This document shows positions 34,551 through 43,465 of a stretch of DNA of 64,000 nt, one piece after another. A program made the translations under genes and the position numbers. The stretch covers positions 7,496,501-7,560,500 of the forward strand of contig NZ_CP029194.1 in the NCBI RefSeq assembly GCF_008642375.1. Direction: 5' to 3'. Origin of the DNA: Streptomyces venezuelae. Its GTDB lineage: Bacteria > Actinomycetota > Actinomycetes > Streptomycetales > Streptomycetaceae. The stretch's first letter is position 1. The number at the start of each line of letters is the position of its first letter. Below the pieces are notes generated by a model. The model ran no database searches. It was not told where the DNA came from and worked only from the letters and a program-made list of their open reading frames with translations.

Positions 34551-36376
34551 GCCGTTTCCCCTTCCAGTGCTTCGAGTTCGTCCGTGTCGATGTCGGGGAG
34601 GCGGCTGTCCGCCGCGGCGAGCTCCTCGTCGGTCTCGCGGGTGACGACCGCGCGGTAGCGGGGCTCCTTCGCGAGCAGTTCACGGTGGGTGCCGACGGCG
34701 ACCGCCTGCCCGGCGTGGACCAGGACCACCCGGTCGGCGCGGTCCAGGAGCAGCGGCGAGGAAGCGAGGACCACGGTGGTCCCGCCCTCGCGCAGCCGGG
34801 CGATCCCGTCCGCCACCCGGGACTCGGTGTGCGAGTCGACCGCCGACGTCGGCTCGTCCAGGACGAGCACCTCCGGGTCGGTCACCAGGGAGCGGGCGAG
34901 CGCGAGCCGCTGGCGCTGGCCGCCGGAGAGCGACCGGCCCCGCTCGGTGATCCGCGTCCGCATCGGGTCCCCGTCGGTGTCGACGGAGGCCTGCGCGAGC
35001 GCGTCGAGGACGTCGCCGCACTGGGCGGCGGCGAGCGCGTCCTCGGCCCGGACCGCGCCCGAGGAGGGCACGTCGAGGAGCTCGCGGAGCGTGCCCGAGA
35101 GCAGGACCGGGTCCTTGTCCTGGACGAGGACGGCCGTACGGGCGGCCGCCAGCGGCAGCTCGTCCAGCGGGACCCCGCCGAGCAGGACCGAGGTGTGCCC
35201 CTCGTCCCGGTCGGCCGGGTGCCCGCCGAGCCGGTCCGCGAGCCGTCCGGCCACGTCCGGGTCGCCGCAGACGACGGCGGTGAACCGGCCGGCCGGGGCG
35301 ACGAGCCCGGTCATCGGGTCGTACAGATCGCCGGTCGCCTTGCCCGCCTCGCCCGCGGCACCGGTGGTGGTCGTGGTCGTGGTGCGGGTCAGGGAGAGGA
35401 CCCGGGCGGCCCGCTTCGCCGACGGCCGGGAGAAGGAGAAGGCCATCGCGATCTCCTCGAAGTTCCGCATCGGGTGATGGGTGAGGGCCACGGCGCCGTA
35501 GACGGTGACGAGTTCGCCGACCGTGATCCGCCCGTCGAGCGCGAGCCGCGCGCCGTACGCCACCACGACGATGAGCAGGACGCCGGGCAGGAGGACCTGG
35601 ATCGCGGCGATCAGCGCCCACATCCGCGCGCTGTGCACGGCGGCCCTGCGGACCTCCTGGGAGGCGGCGCGGTAGCGGCCGAGGAACAGCTCCTCGCCGC
35701 CGATGCCGCGCAGGACGCGGAGCCCGGCGACGGTGTCGGAGGCCAGCTCCGTCGCCTTGCCCGCCTTCTCGCGCTGGACGTCGGCCCGGCGCGTCGCGCG
35801 GGGGAGGAGCGGCAGCACGGCGAGGGCGAGAACGGGGACGCCGATGGCGACGACGATGCCCAGGGCCGGCTGGTAGACGACGAGGGCGACGCAGACGATC
35901 AGCAGGGAGAGGGCGGCGGCGGCGAACCGGGACAGCGCCTCGACGAACCAGCCGATCTTCTCGACGTCGCCCGTGGACACGGAGACGACCTCGCCCGCGG
36001 CGACCCGCCGGGTCAGCACCGAGCCCAGCTCGGCGGTCTTGCGGGAGAGGAGCTGCTGGACCCGGGCGGCGGCGGTGATCCAGTTGGTGACGGCGACGCG
36101 GTGGAGCATCGTGTCGCCCACCGCGATGGCCAGCCCGCAGCCCACGAGCAGGCCCGCGGCGAGGGCGAGCCGCCCGCCGTCGCGGTCCACGACCGCCTGC
36201 ACGGCGACGCCGACGCCGAGCGGCAGCCCGGCGATGCCCAGCTGGAGGAGCAGGCCCCAGAGGAGGGCCTTCACCTGTCCGCCGAGCTGGTTGCGGCCGA
36301 GCCAGAGGAGGAACCGGGTACCCGAGCGGACATCGGGGACCCCTGGGTCGGCGTAGGGAAGATCTCGAATCTGCAT
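34547..36376 (-). CDS. ABC exporter subunit with intact signature, lost Walker A
   Basis: A 609-residue exporter half and partner of the next gene. The signature LSGGQRQ (483-489) and Walker B VLVLDEPTS (503-511) are canonical, but the Walker A position reads CGDPDVAGRL (370-379): the Gly-Lys-Ser/Thr is gone, so this domain cannot hold the ATP phosphates normally. A Thr-run (332-338) precedes it. I chose the ATG at 36374-36376; the longer frame adds 62 residues without transport-like sequence. Confidence 0.9.
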   Translation of the reverse strand: MQIRDLPYADPGVPDVRSGTRFLLWLGRNQLGGQVKALLWGLLLQLGIAGLPLGVGVAVQAVVDRDGGRLALAAGLLVGCGLAIAVGDTMLHRVAVTNWITAAARVQQLLSRKTAELGSVLTRRVAAGEVVSVSTGDVEKIGWFVEALSRFAAAALSLLIVCVALVVYQPALGIVVAIGVPVLALAVLPLLPRATRRADVQREKAGKATELASDTVAGLRVLRGIGGEELFLGRYRAASQEVRRAAVHSARMWALIAAIQVLLPGVLLIVVVAYGARLALDGRITVGELVTVYGAVALTHHPMRNFEEIAMAFSFSRPSAKRAARVLSLTRTTTTTTTGAAGEAGKATGDLYDPMTGLVAPAGRFTAVVCGDPDVAGRLADRLGGHPADRDEGHTSVLLGGVPLDELPLAAARTAVLVQDKDPVLLSGTLRELLDVPSSGAVRAEDALAAAQCGDVLDALAQASVDTDGDPMRTRITERGRSLSGGQRQRLALARSLVTDPEVLVLDEPTSAVDSHTESRVADGIARLREGGTTVVLASSPLLLDRADRVVLVHAGQAVAVGTHRELLAKEPRYRAVVTRETDEELAAADSRLPDIDTDELEALEGETA

Positions 36377-36514
36377 GGCGTCCCAGGGTCTCCGGGTCTG
36401 TCTGTGCGGGGGATCGCGCGCCGGGGGTGCGGCGGCGGAGTGGAAACCGTGCAAGGTTCGCTTCTTCCCCAGGGAGCGGCAATCGATTTTCCCCACGAGG
36501 GAACAGATCGCGCC

Positions 36515-38188
36515 ATGTCCGCTCATCGTCCTCTGGACCGCACCGCGGTGACCGCGCTTCACTTCCGGCCCATGAGATCACTCAAGATCATGAGCATGCT
36601 CAGCGGTCTGGTCCTGGCGGCCGGGGCGCTCCTCACCGCCCACCCGGCCGCCGCCGAGGGTCCGAACGGCCCGACGCCCCCGGCCGAGTTCACCTCCGAC
36701 TGGCACGACCCGGTGACCGCCGGCCCGCCCGTCGAGACCCCAGGCACCCGCAGCTGCGAGGTCACCCTCGCCGCCGCGCAGTTCCGCGACTTCACCCCGT
36801 ACCAGGGCCGATACACCCCGCCGAAGGAGTGCGGCACCCGCTGGAACAAGGTCGTCCTCCGGCTCGAAGGAAGCGTCAAGGGCCGCCAGTACGACCGCCT
36901 CGGCCACGTCGCCGTCGGCGGCGTGGAGATCTTCCGCACCTCCACGCCCCAGCCCTCGCCCGACGGCATCACCTGGTCCGTCGAGAAGGACGTCACCCGC
37001 TACCGCGACACCCTCAGCCGCCCCCAGCCCGTCGAGATGCTCATCGGCAATGTCGTGAACGAGACGTACACCGGTGTCCTCGACGTCCGGGTCACCCTCA
37101 CCTTCCACACCGCCGAGGGCCGCGTGAAACCCGCCGCCGGCACCCCCGACCGGGTCATCCCCCTCACCGGCCCCACCCTCACCACTCCGCGCAACACCGA
37201 ACGGCTCCTCGCCGAGGTGTACGCCACCGGCTCCGGCGGCGGCTGCGAGGAATACTGGTACCTCTCCGTCCCCGACACCGCCCCCTACTCCTGCCGGGCG
37301 ACCGACGGCCCGCACCGCGAGGTCCGGATCGCCGTCGACGGCCGCCTCGCGGGCATCGCGGCCCCCTTCCCCACGGTCTGGACGGGCGGCTGGTCCAACC
37401 CCTTCCTCTGGTACGTCACCCCCGGCCCGCGCGCCTTCGACGTCCGGCCGGTCGTCTACGACCTCACGCCCTTCGCCGCCCTCCTCAACGACGGCCGCGC
37501 CCACCGTGTGGAGGTCTCCGTCGCCGGCGTCCCGGCCGGTCTGAGCGGCTGGTCCGTCCCCACCAACGTGCTGCTCTGGCAGGACGAGGGCAGCCGGGTC
37601 GTCACCGGCGGGCTCGACCGGCACGAGGAGAGCGTCCCGCGCAACTCCTCCGTCTACACGGCGGCCTCCGGAACCGCCCCGCACACCGTCGACACCGGGG
37701 CAGGGCACCGGCTCACCGTCGCGGGACACCTGAACACCTCGCACGGCCGGATCGCCACCACCGTCGACCGGACCGTCGGCCACACCTCGGTCCACCGCTG
37801 GGGCGAGGGCGAGAACCCGGACGCGTTCACCGGACGCTGGACGGACGACGAGACCGTCACCAGCGACCGCACCGCCACACACGTCCGGCGCGCGTACACG
37901 ATGGACGGTGAGACGACGGTCGGCGCGGGCGACCGGCTGCGGACGGTCCTCACCCTCGGGGACCGCGCCGACACCGTCGTCCTGCGCGACGGGCGGCGCC
38001 TCTCCTGGTCGCGCCTGGACGACACGTACACCGGGGACGCGACCTACACCACCGGTGTGCCGCGCGACCAGCGGCACGCGGTCGGCACCACGACCGAGCG
38101 CTACCGGCTGTACGGCTCCGAGGGCTGCTGGGACCGGAGCCTGACGACGGTTCAGGGGACGCTCACCGAGGACCGGCGGAGCTGCTGA
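36515..38188 (+). CDS. Secreted peptide-N4-asparagine amidase A (PNGase A) family protein
   Basis: A secreted protein of the PNGase A family known from plants and fungi, which removes N-glycans from glycopeptides. The diagnostic run QYDRLGHVAVGGVEIFRTST with WSVEKDVTRY is clear, and EEYWYLSVPD and DVRPVVYDLTPFAALLNDG follow. A signal peptide (hydrophobic SMLSGLVLAAGALLTA, then AHPAAAEG) leads. I used the ATG at 36515 with GAGGGA about 12 bp upstream; ATG 36572 gives a shorter signal but lacks a ribosome-binding site. Convergent with a GH109-like gene. Confidence 0.83.
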   Translation: MSAHRPLDRTAVTALHFRPMRSLKIMSMLSGLVLAAGALLTAHPAAAEGPNGPTPPAEFTSDWHDPVTAGPPVETPGTRSCEVTLAAAQFRDFTPYQGRYTPPKECGTRWNKVVLRLEGSVKGRQYDRLGHVAVGGVEIFRTSTPQPSPDGITWSVEKDVTRYRDTLSRPQPVEMLIGNVVNETYTGVLDVRVTLTFHTAEGRVKPAAGTPDRVIPLTGPTLTTPRNTERLLAEVYATGSGGGCEEYWYLSVPDTAPYSCRATDGPHREVRIAVDGRLAGIAAPFPTVWTGGWSNPFLWYVTPGPRAFDVRPVVYDLTPFAALLNDGRAHRVEVSVAGVPAGLSGWSVPTNVLLWQDEGSRVVTGGLDRHEESVPRNSSVYTAASGTAPHTVDTGAGHRLTVAGHLNTSHGRIATTVDRTVGHTSVHRWGEGENPDAFTGRWTDDETVTSDRTATHVRRAYTMDGETTVGAGDRLRTVLTLGDRADTVVLRDGRRLSWSRLDDTYTGDATYTTGVPRDQRHAVGTTTERYRLYGSEGCWDRSLTTVQGTLTEDRRSC

Positions 38189-38195
38189 ACACGGC

Positions 38196-38230
38196 GGTGC
38201 CCGGCCCCCGTCACGCGGGGACCGGGCGCC
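38196..38230. terminator. Bidirectional terminator
   Basis: GGTGCCCGG and CCGGGCGCC arms (38196-38204 and 38222-38230) with further CCCCG/CGGGG pairing and one asymmetric base. It lies between the convergent PNGase A-like and GH109-like genes. Confidence 0.7.
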
Positions 38231-38237
38231 GCGCAGC

Positions 38238-39674
38238 TCAGGAGGGCCTGACCGAGTCCACGCCCGAGCGGGCCTTGCGCCACTCGCCCCGCGTGAAGTC
38301 GGGGATCTCCTGCGGCGCGCCCTTCGCCTTGATCGAGGCGTGGCTCAGCGGCACCGGAGCCGTCCACGTGGCGGCGTCGTACACGTCGAAGTCCGGGACG
38401 AGGCCCAGCTGCACGCACTGCATCAGCCGGTAGATCATGATGTAGTCCATGCCGCCGTGGCCGCCCGGCGGATTGGCGTGCTCCTTCCACAGCCAGTGGT
38501 CGAACTCGGCGGCGTACGACGAGAAGTCGGCCCACTGGTCGTTCGTGTGGTCCGGCTCCAGGTAGATCCGGGCCGGGTAGTCCTCGAAGACGCCCTTCGT
38601 GCCGCCCAGGCTGTTGATCCGGCTGTACGGGTGCGGCGTGGAGACGTCGTGCTCCAGCCGGATGAGCCGCCCCTTGGCCGTCTGGACCAGACTGATCGTC
38701 CGGTCGCTCTCGATGTACGTCTCCTTCCAGCTCGGGTCGCCGGGCGGCATGTGCTCCGCGCGGTACTCGGCGAGACCGAGCGCCGGGGTGCCGAAGCTGC
38801 TGATGCTCACCACCCGGTCGCCCCGGTTGACGTCCATGTAGTTGGCGACGGGCCCGAAGCCGTGGTTGGGGTAGAGATCGCCGCGCAGCTTCGTGTGCCA
38901 CAGCCGGCGCCACGGCCCCTCGTAGTACGTCGGCGAGAACATCAGGCCGCGCAGGTCGTGGTTGTACGCCCCCGCGCCGTGCAGGAGTTGGCCGAACCTG
39001 CCGGCGTGCGCCATGCGCAGGACCCGCATCTCGTTCCGTCCGTAGCAGCAGTTCTCCAGCTGCATGCAGTGGCGGCGGGTCTGCTCCGAGAGGTCGACCA
39101 GCTCCCAGAGTTCGGCGATCGTCATCGCGACCGGACACTCGACGCCGACGTGCTTGCCGTTCAGCATCGCCGCCTTGGCCATCGGGAAGTGCTGGTCCCA
39201 GGGGGTGGCCACATACACGAAGTCGAGGTCGGAGCGGGCGCAGAGGTTCTCGTAGTCGTCCTCGCCGTTGGTGTAGACGGCGGGCGCGGGCTGACCGGCG
39301 GCGACCACCTTGCCGGCGGCCCGCTCGGCCTTCTCCCGCACCGGGTCGCAGACGGCCACCACCCGCACCCAGGGGAGCGCGAGGAAGAGGCCGATCATGC
39401 CGTTGCCCCGGTTGCCGAGGCCGACGATCCCGACACGGACCGTGGAACGGCCCTCGAAGGGGACGCCGGCCATGGTCTGTCCGCGACGCCGGGGCGCGGC
39501 CTCGGCGGCGGTCTCCGTCTTCGCTGCCGCCGAGGCCGTGGCGGCGGCGGACGCGGTGGCGGCCTGGGCGGCCGGGGCGCCGGCCGCGGCGAGGCCGAGG
39601 CCTGCTCCGGCCGCGCCCGCGGTGGTCCTGAGGACCTTGCGACGGCTCGGGCTGGGCGGTACCTGCTCGTTCAT
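38238..39674 (-). CDS. Tat-exported Gfo/Idh/MocA oxidoreductase, GH109-like
   Basis: A 478-residue exported NAD-dependent protein. A Tat signal (SRRKVLR, 10-16) and an Ala-rich segment precede the Rossmann loop GIVGLGNRG. The later WDQHFPMAKAAMLNGKHVGVE-type stretch, ENCCYGRNEM and NHGFGPVANYMDVN match the GH109 group, where known members act as alpha-N-acetylgalactosaminidases through NAD. Catalysis and substrate here are inferred. ATG at 39672-39674 with GGAGG. It is convergent with a PNGase A-like gene, so both may take part in host or environmental glycan removal. Confidence 0.83.
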   Translation of the reverse strand: MNEQVPPSPSRRKVLRTTAGAAGAGLGLAAAGAPAAQAATASAAATASAAAKTETAAEAAPRRRGQTMAGVPFEGRSTVRVGIVGLGNRGNGMIGLFLALPWVRVVAVCDPVREKAERAAGKVVAAGQPAPAVYTNGEDDYENLCARSDLDFVYVATPWDQHFPMAKAAMLNGKHVGVECPVAMTIAELWELVDLSEQTRRHCMQLENCCYGRNEMRVLRMAHAGRFGQLLHGAGAYNHDLRGLMFSPTYYEGPWRRLWHTKLRGDLYPNHGFGPVANYMDVNRGDRVVSISSFGTPALGLAEYRAEHMPPGDPSWKETYIESDRTISLVQTAKGRLIRLEHDVSTPHPYSRINSLGGTKGVFEDYPARIYLEPDHTNDQWADFSSYAAEFDHWLWKEHANPPGGHGGMDYIMIYRLMQCVQLGLVPDFDVYDAATWTAPVPLSHASIKAKGAPQEIPDFTRGEWRKARSGVDSVRPS

Positions 39675-39804
39675 GGAACCTCCAGGAGCTGTGTGCACGG
39701 CTGTTTCATGAATCCCGCACAGGACCCTGGCCCCGGTGGCCGACGGTGCGCAAGGGCGCGGATAGGACTCTTGCGACGGGTAGTTGGACTTTACTGTTCC
39801 GGAT

Positions 39805-39836
39805 ATCGCACGGAGTCGTACCCGACACCGTGCGAT
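39805..39836. repeat. Inverted repeat in the GH109 upstream region
   Basis: Perfect 9-bp arms ATCGCACGG (39805-39813) and CCGTGCGAT (39828-39836) with 14 bases between, about 130 bp before the GH109-like start. Possible operator for a sugar-responsive regulator; none is adjacent. Confidence 0.45.
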
Positions 39837-39848
39837 CACCCGAACATA

Positions 39849-39886
39849 CGAAGGACCCCTCACCGGCCGGGGTGAGGGGTCCTTCG
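39849..39886 (-). terminator. Terminator after FAD/Fe-S dehydrogenase
   Basis: Perfect 16-bp stem CGAAGGACCCCTCACC (39849-39864) with its complement at 39871-39886 and a six-base loop, just beyond the dehydrogenase stop on the minus strand. Confidence 0.92.
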
Positions 39887-39906
39887 GGGTTCGGGCTGAC
39901 GGAAGG

Positions 39907-42831
39907 TCAGGGACGGGTCGCGCGCTCCAGGGCGAGCAGCACCGACTGATACGTGCGGCCGGTGGCCCGGTCCATCCCGATCTCGCACATCCGGTTGGCC
40001 GACAGGTGCGCGTCGAAGGAGCGGGCCGTGACCTCGGCCGCCTCGCGCGCCGTCGCCGAGGCCGTCAGCTCCGGGTGCAGCATCCCGCGGTCGCCCGCGA
40101 AGGCGCAGCAGCCCGCGTCGGCGGGGACGACGACCTCCTCGGCGCACGCCTCGGCGAGCCGGGTCAGCTGCTCCTCGTCGCCCAGGTGCCGCATGGAGCA
40201 GGTCGCATGGACCACCGCGGAGGCGACCCGGCGGCGCACGTCGAGCCGGGGGAGCAGCTCGTCCGCCGCCCAGACGAGGGAGTCGAGGACGGTGAGCTCG
40301 GCGTGCAGCTCGCGGTTGTCCGCCGTGAGGTACGGGACGACCTCGTGCGCGATGCCGAGCGTGCACGAGGAGGCGTCGACGACGAGGGGCAGTTTCCCGC
40401 CGGAGGTCCACCCCCAGGCGGCCTCGACGATCCGGTTGGCCATCACCTCGTTGCCCCGCTCGTACCCCTTGGAGTGCCAGATCGTGGCGCAGCATGTTCC
40501 GGCCACGTCGTCGGGGATCCACACCGGCTTCCCGGCCCGCGCCGACACGGCGACGACCGCCTCCGGCAGGGAGGGGCCGCGTTGCCCGTCGGGGCCGCCG
40601 AAGATCCGGTTCACACAGGCCGGGTAGTAGACCGCGACGGCCGCCGGGCGGTGGGTGCGGGGCAGCCGGCGCGCTGCGGCGCCGGGGATCTCGGGCAGCC
40701 ACTCCGGTACGAGGTCGGGCCGGACGGCCTTGCGGGCGAAGCCGGTCACCCGCTCCAGGACCCGGTCGCCGATCCGGTCGGCGGCGGCCACCGCGAGCCG
40801 CGCCGAGGCCTCCACCGCGCGGAAGTTCCTCGCGGCCAGGGCGGCGATCCGCTCCTCGCGCGGCGAGTGCCGCTCGTGCCGGAACTCCTTCATGAGCGCG
40901 CCCGTGTCGATCCCGACCGGGCAGGCCAGCTTGCAGGTGGAGTCGCCGGCGCAGGTGTCGACGGCGTCGTAGCCGTAGGCCTCCAGGAGGCGGGCCTCGA
41001 CGGGGGAGCCGTCCGGCTGGCGCATCATCTCCCGGCGCAGCACGATCCGCTGGCGCGGAGTGGTCGTCAGGTCGTGGCTGGGGCAGGTCGGTTCGCAGAA
41101 GCCGCACTCGATGCACGGGTCCGCGATCCGCTCCACGGCCGGGATCGTCTTCAGGCCGCGCAGATGGGCCTCCGGGTCGCGGTCGAGGACGATCCTGGGG
41201 GCGAGGACCCCGTCGGGGTCGATGACCTCCTTGACCCGCCACATCAGCTCGGTCGCCTTCGTCCCCCACTCCAGCTCCAGGAACGGCGCGATGTTGCGTC
41301 CGGTGGCGTGCTCGGCCTTCAGCGAGCCGTCGAACCGCTCCACGGTCAGCTTGCAGAACTCCTCCATGAAGGCCGCGTACCGCTCGACGTCGGCCGGGTC
41401 TCCGGCGTCGAACGCGAGGAGGAAGTGGAGGTTCCCGTGGGCCGCGTGGCCGGCGACGGCCGCGTCGAAGCCGTGCCGGGACTGGAGTTCCAGCAGCTCG
41501 GCACAGGCCTCCGCGAGCCGCGCCGGCGGCACCGCGAAGTCCTCGGTGATCAGGGTCGTCCCCGAGGGCCGCGAGCCGCCGACGGCCGACACGAAGGCCT
41601 TGCGGGCCTTCCAGTAGCCGCTGATCCGCTTCGGGTCCCGGGTGAAGGAGTTCTCCACGGATGGCACCGGGGCCACCAGGTCGAGCCCGGCGAGCACCGC
41701 GTCCGCCGCCCGCTCGTACGCCTCCCGCGCCGCCGCGTCCGGGGCCCGGAACTCGACCAGGAGCGCCGCCGTCGCCCTCGGCAGCTCCGCCCAGTCGGCG
41801 GGGACGCCCGCCACGCTCACCGAGGCCCGCAGGGTGTTGCCGTCCATCAGCTCGACGGCGAGCGCCCCGGCCTCGTTGAACAGCGGCACCGCCGCCGCGG
41901 CGGCCGGCAGAGAGGGGAAGAAGAGCAGGGCCGTGGAGACCTCGCGGTCCAGCGGGAGGGTGTCGAAGACGGTCTCGGCGATGAAGCCGAAGGTGCCCTC
42001 GGAGCCGACCATCAGACCCCGCAGGATCTGGACCGGCGTGGCACCGTCCAGGAAGGCGTCGAGCCGGTAGCCGTTGGTGTTCTTGATGGCGTACTTGGCC
42101 CGGATCCGGGCCGTCAGCTCGGCGTCCGCCTCGATCTCCGCCTTGAGTGCCAGGAGCCCCGCGCACAGCTTCGGCTCGGCGCGCGCGAGCTCCTCGTCGG
42201 CCGCGGGGTCCGCGGTGTCGACCACCGTCCCGGACGGCAGCACGAAGGTGAGCGAGGCCAGGGTCCGGTACGAGTTCCGGGTGGTCCCCGCGGTCATCCC
42301 CGAGGCGTTGTTGGCGACGACGCCGCCGAGTGTGCAGGCGATCGCGCTGGCCGGATCGGGTCCCAGGACCCGCCCGTGCGGGGCGAGTGCCGCGTTGGCC
42401 CGGACGACGGTCGTGCCGGGGCGGATCCGCGCGCGGGCGCCGCCGTCGAGGACCTCGACGCCCGCCCAGTGCCGGCGGACGTCGACGAGGATGTCCTCGC
42501 CCTGCGCCTGACCGTTGAGGCTGGTCCCGGCGGCCCGGAAGACGACCTCGCGGCCCTTGCCGTGCGCGTACGACAGGACGGCGGAGATGTCGTCGATGTC
42601 CTCGGCGACCACGACGACCTGCGGGACGAAACGGTACGGGCTGGCGTCGGAGGCGTAACGGACCAGGTCGGAGAGGCCCGAAAGGACCTTCTCCGCGCCG
42701 AGGAGCGCGGAGAGCTCCTCGCGCAGCCGCCGCGGCGTGCCCTTCGACTGGAGCTCGGGGACCCGGTCCGGGGCCGGACTCCGCTTCGTACCGGGCCGGA
42801 GGGCCTGCGGGTTCGGCTCGAACAGCGGCAT
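39907..42831 (-). CDS. FAD-linked oxidase fused to Fe-S (CCG-domain) protein, D-lactate dehydrogenase-like
   Basis: A 974-residue fusion. The N-terminal half is an FAD-binding oxidase (VVVVAEDIDDIS, RAAGTSLNGQA, GSEGTFGFI). The C-terminal half has two 4Fe-4S motifs (CIECGFCEPTCP and CAGDSTCKLACP) and CCG-type cysteines (YYPACVNRIFGG, GTCCAT, HATCSM). This architecture matches quinone-linked D-lactate or D-2-hydroxyacid dehydrogenases. It is likely a membrane-associated respiratory enzyme without transmembrane helices. Start ATG at 42829-42831. No adjacent lactate permease is seen. Confidence 0.9.
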   Translation of the reverse strand: MPLFEPNPQALRPGTKRSPAPDRVPELQSKGTPRRLREELSALLGAEKVLSGLSDLVRYASDASPYRFVPQVVVVAEDIDDISAVLSYAHGKGREVVFRAAGTSLNGQAQGEDILVDVRRHWAGVEVLDGGARARIRPGTTVVRANAALAPHGRVLGPDPASAIACTLGGVVANNASGMTAGTTRNSYRTLASLTFVLPSGTVVDTADPAADEELARAEPKLCAGLLALKAEIEADAELTARIRAKYAIKNTNGYRLDAFLDGATPVQILRGLMVGSEGTFGFIAETVFDTLPLDREVSTALLFFPSLPAAAAAVPLFNEAGALAVELMDGNTLRASVSVAGVPADWAELPRATAALLVEFRAPDAAAREAYERAADAVLAGLDLVAPVPSVENSFTRDPKRISGYWKARKAFVSAVGGSRPSGTTLITEDFAVPPARLAEACAELLELQSRHGFDAAVAGHAAHGNLHFLLAFDAGDPADVERYAAFMEEFCKLTVERFDGSLKAEHATGRNIAPFLELEWGTKATELMWRVKEVIDPDGVLAPRIVLDRDPEAHLRGLKTIPAVERIADPCIECGFCEPTCPSHDLTTTPRQRIVLRREMMRQPDGSPVEARLLEAYGYDAVDTCAGDSTCKLACPVGIDTGALMKEFRHERHSPREERIAALAARNFRAVEASARLAVAAADRIGDRVLERVTGFARKAVRPDLVPEWLPEIPGAAARRLPRTHRPAAVAVYYPACVNRIFGGPDGQRGPSLPEAVVAVSARAGKPVWIPDDVAGTCCATIWHSKGYERGNEVMANRIVEAAWGWTSGGKLPLVVDASSCTLGIAHEVVPYLTADNRELHAELTVLDSLVWAADELLPRLDVRRRVASAVVHATCSMRHLGDEEQLTRLAEACAEEVVVPADAGCCAFAGDRGMLHPELTASATAREAAEVTARSFDAHLSANRMCEIGMDRATGRTYQSVLLALERATRP

Positions 42832-42870
42832 GGAGCGGCTCCCCTTCGGCGCGTCCCCGTGTCCGGGGGA

Positions 42871-43368
42871 TCAGCAGCCGCTCTCCGGGACCCGGTCGAC
42901 CAGAGCGGACAGCAGACCTCCGAGCACCTCGCGCTGATCGACGGTCAATGGAGCAAGGATGTCCTCTGCGGCGGCCCGGCGCGCGCTGCGCAGCTCCCGC
43001 AGCGTGGCGCGCCCCTCCTCGGTGAGCTCGATCCGGACCACGCGGCGGTTGCTCGGATCCGGGACCCGGCGCACCCGCCCGCCCGCCTCAAGCCCGTCGA
43101 CGAGACTGGTCACGGCCCTCGGGACGACCTCGAGCCGGGTCGCGAGATCGGCCATTCGGGGAGGCTCCCCGAAGTGCGCGACCGTGCGCAGGAGCCGGGA
43201 CTGCGCGGGGGTGATGCCGACCGGTTCCAGGTGGTGCTTCTGGATGCGGTGCAGGCGCCGGGTGAGCCGCAGCAGCTGCTCGGCGAGGAGGCCGTCGGCA
43301 TCGGTCCCGCCAGGCCGGTGGTTCCCGCTCGGCCGATCGGTCCCACTCGGGTGGTCGGAGGTGCTCAT
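42871..43368 (-). CDS. MarR family transcriptional regulator
   Basis: A 165-residue winged-helix regulator. The MarR core runs from about residue 28 (EQLLRLTRRLHRIQ, ITPAQSRLLRTVA, LEVVPRAVTSLVDGLEAGG, DPSNRRVVRIELTEEG), after a Gly/Ser/Asp-rich leader of about 25 residues. It is divergent from an ABC exporter with a symmetric site between, so it likely represses that exporter and itself. Confidence 0.92.
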   Translation of the reverse strand: MSTSDHPSGTDRPSGNHRPGGTDADGLLAEQLLRLTRRLHRIQKHHLEPVGITPAQSRLLRTVAHFGEPPRMADLATRLEVVPRAVTSLVDGLEAGGRVRRVPDPSNRRVVRIELTEEGRATLRELRSARRAAAEDILAPLTVDQREVLGGLLSALVDRVPESGC

Positions 43369-43393
43369 GCCGGGAACAATATCAGGACCATGT

Positions 43394-43426
43394 TCATTGT
43401 GAGCATAGGTAACAATGAGCTAGGGT
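43394..43426 (+). promoter_or_regulatory. MarR operator and exporter promoter
   Basis: Inverted repeat TCATTGT (43394-43400) and ACAATGA (43412-43418) lies within the spacer of a promoter formed by TTGTGA (43397-43402) and TAGGGT (43421-43426), 18 bp apart, directed to the exporter. A further AACAAT occurs near 43376. Repressor bound here would shut off the exporter. Confidence 0.7.
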
Positions 43427-43465
43427 ATCTGTCGACCGACGTACGTCCGCCTCCCGAAGGAGCCC

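Noticed and set aside
34532..36514. Rightward open frame joined to the PNGase A-like gene
   Set aside because: Only the portion after about 36515 reads as a secreted protein; the earlier part is antisense to the ABC exporter.
39790..39804. DasR (dre) site upstream of the GH109-like gene
   Set aside because: A TTGGACTTTACTG stretch has only a few matches to the dre pattern and no symmetry.
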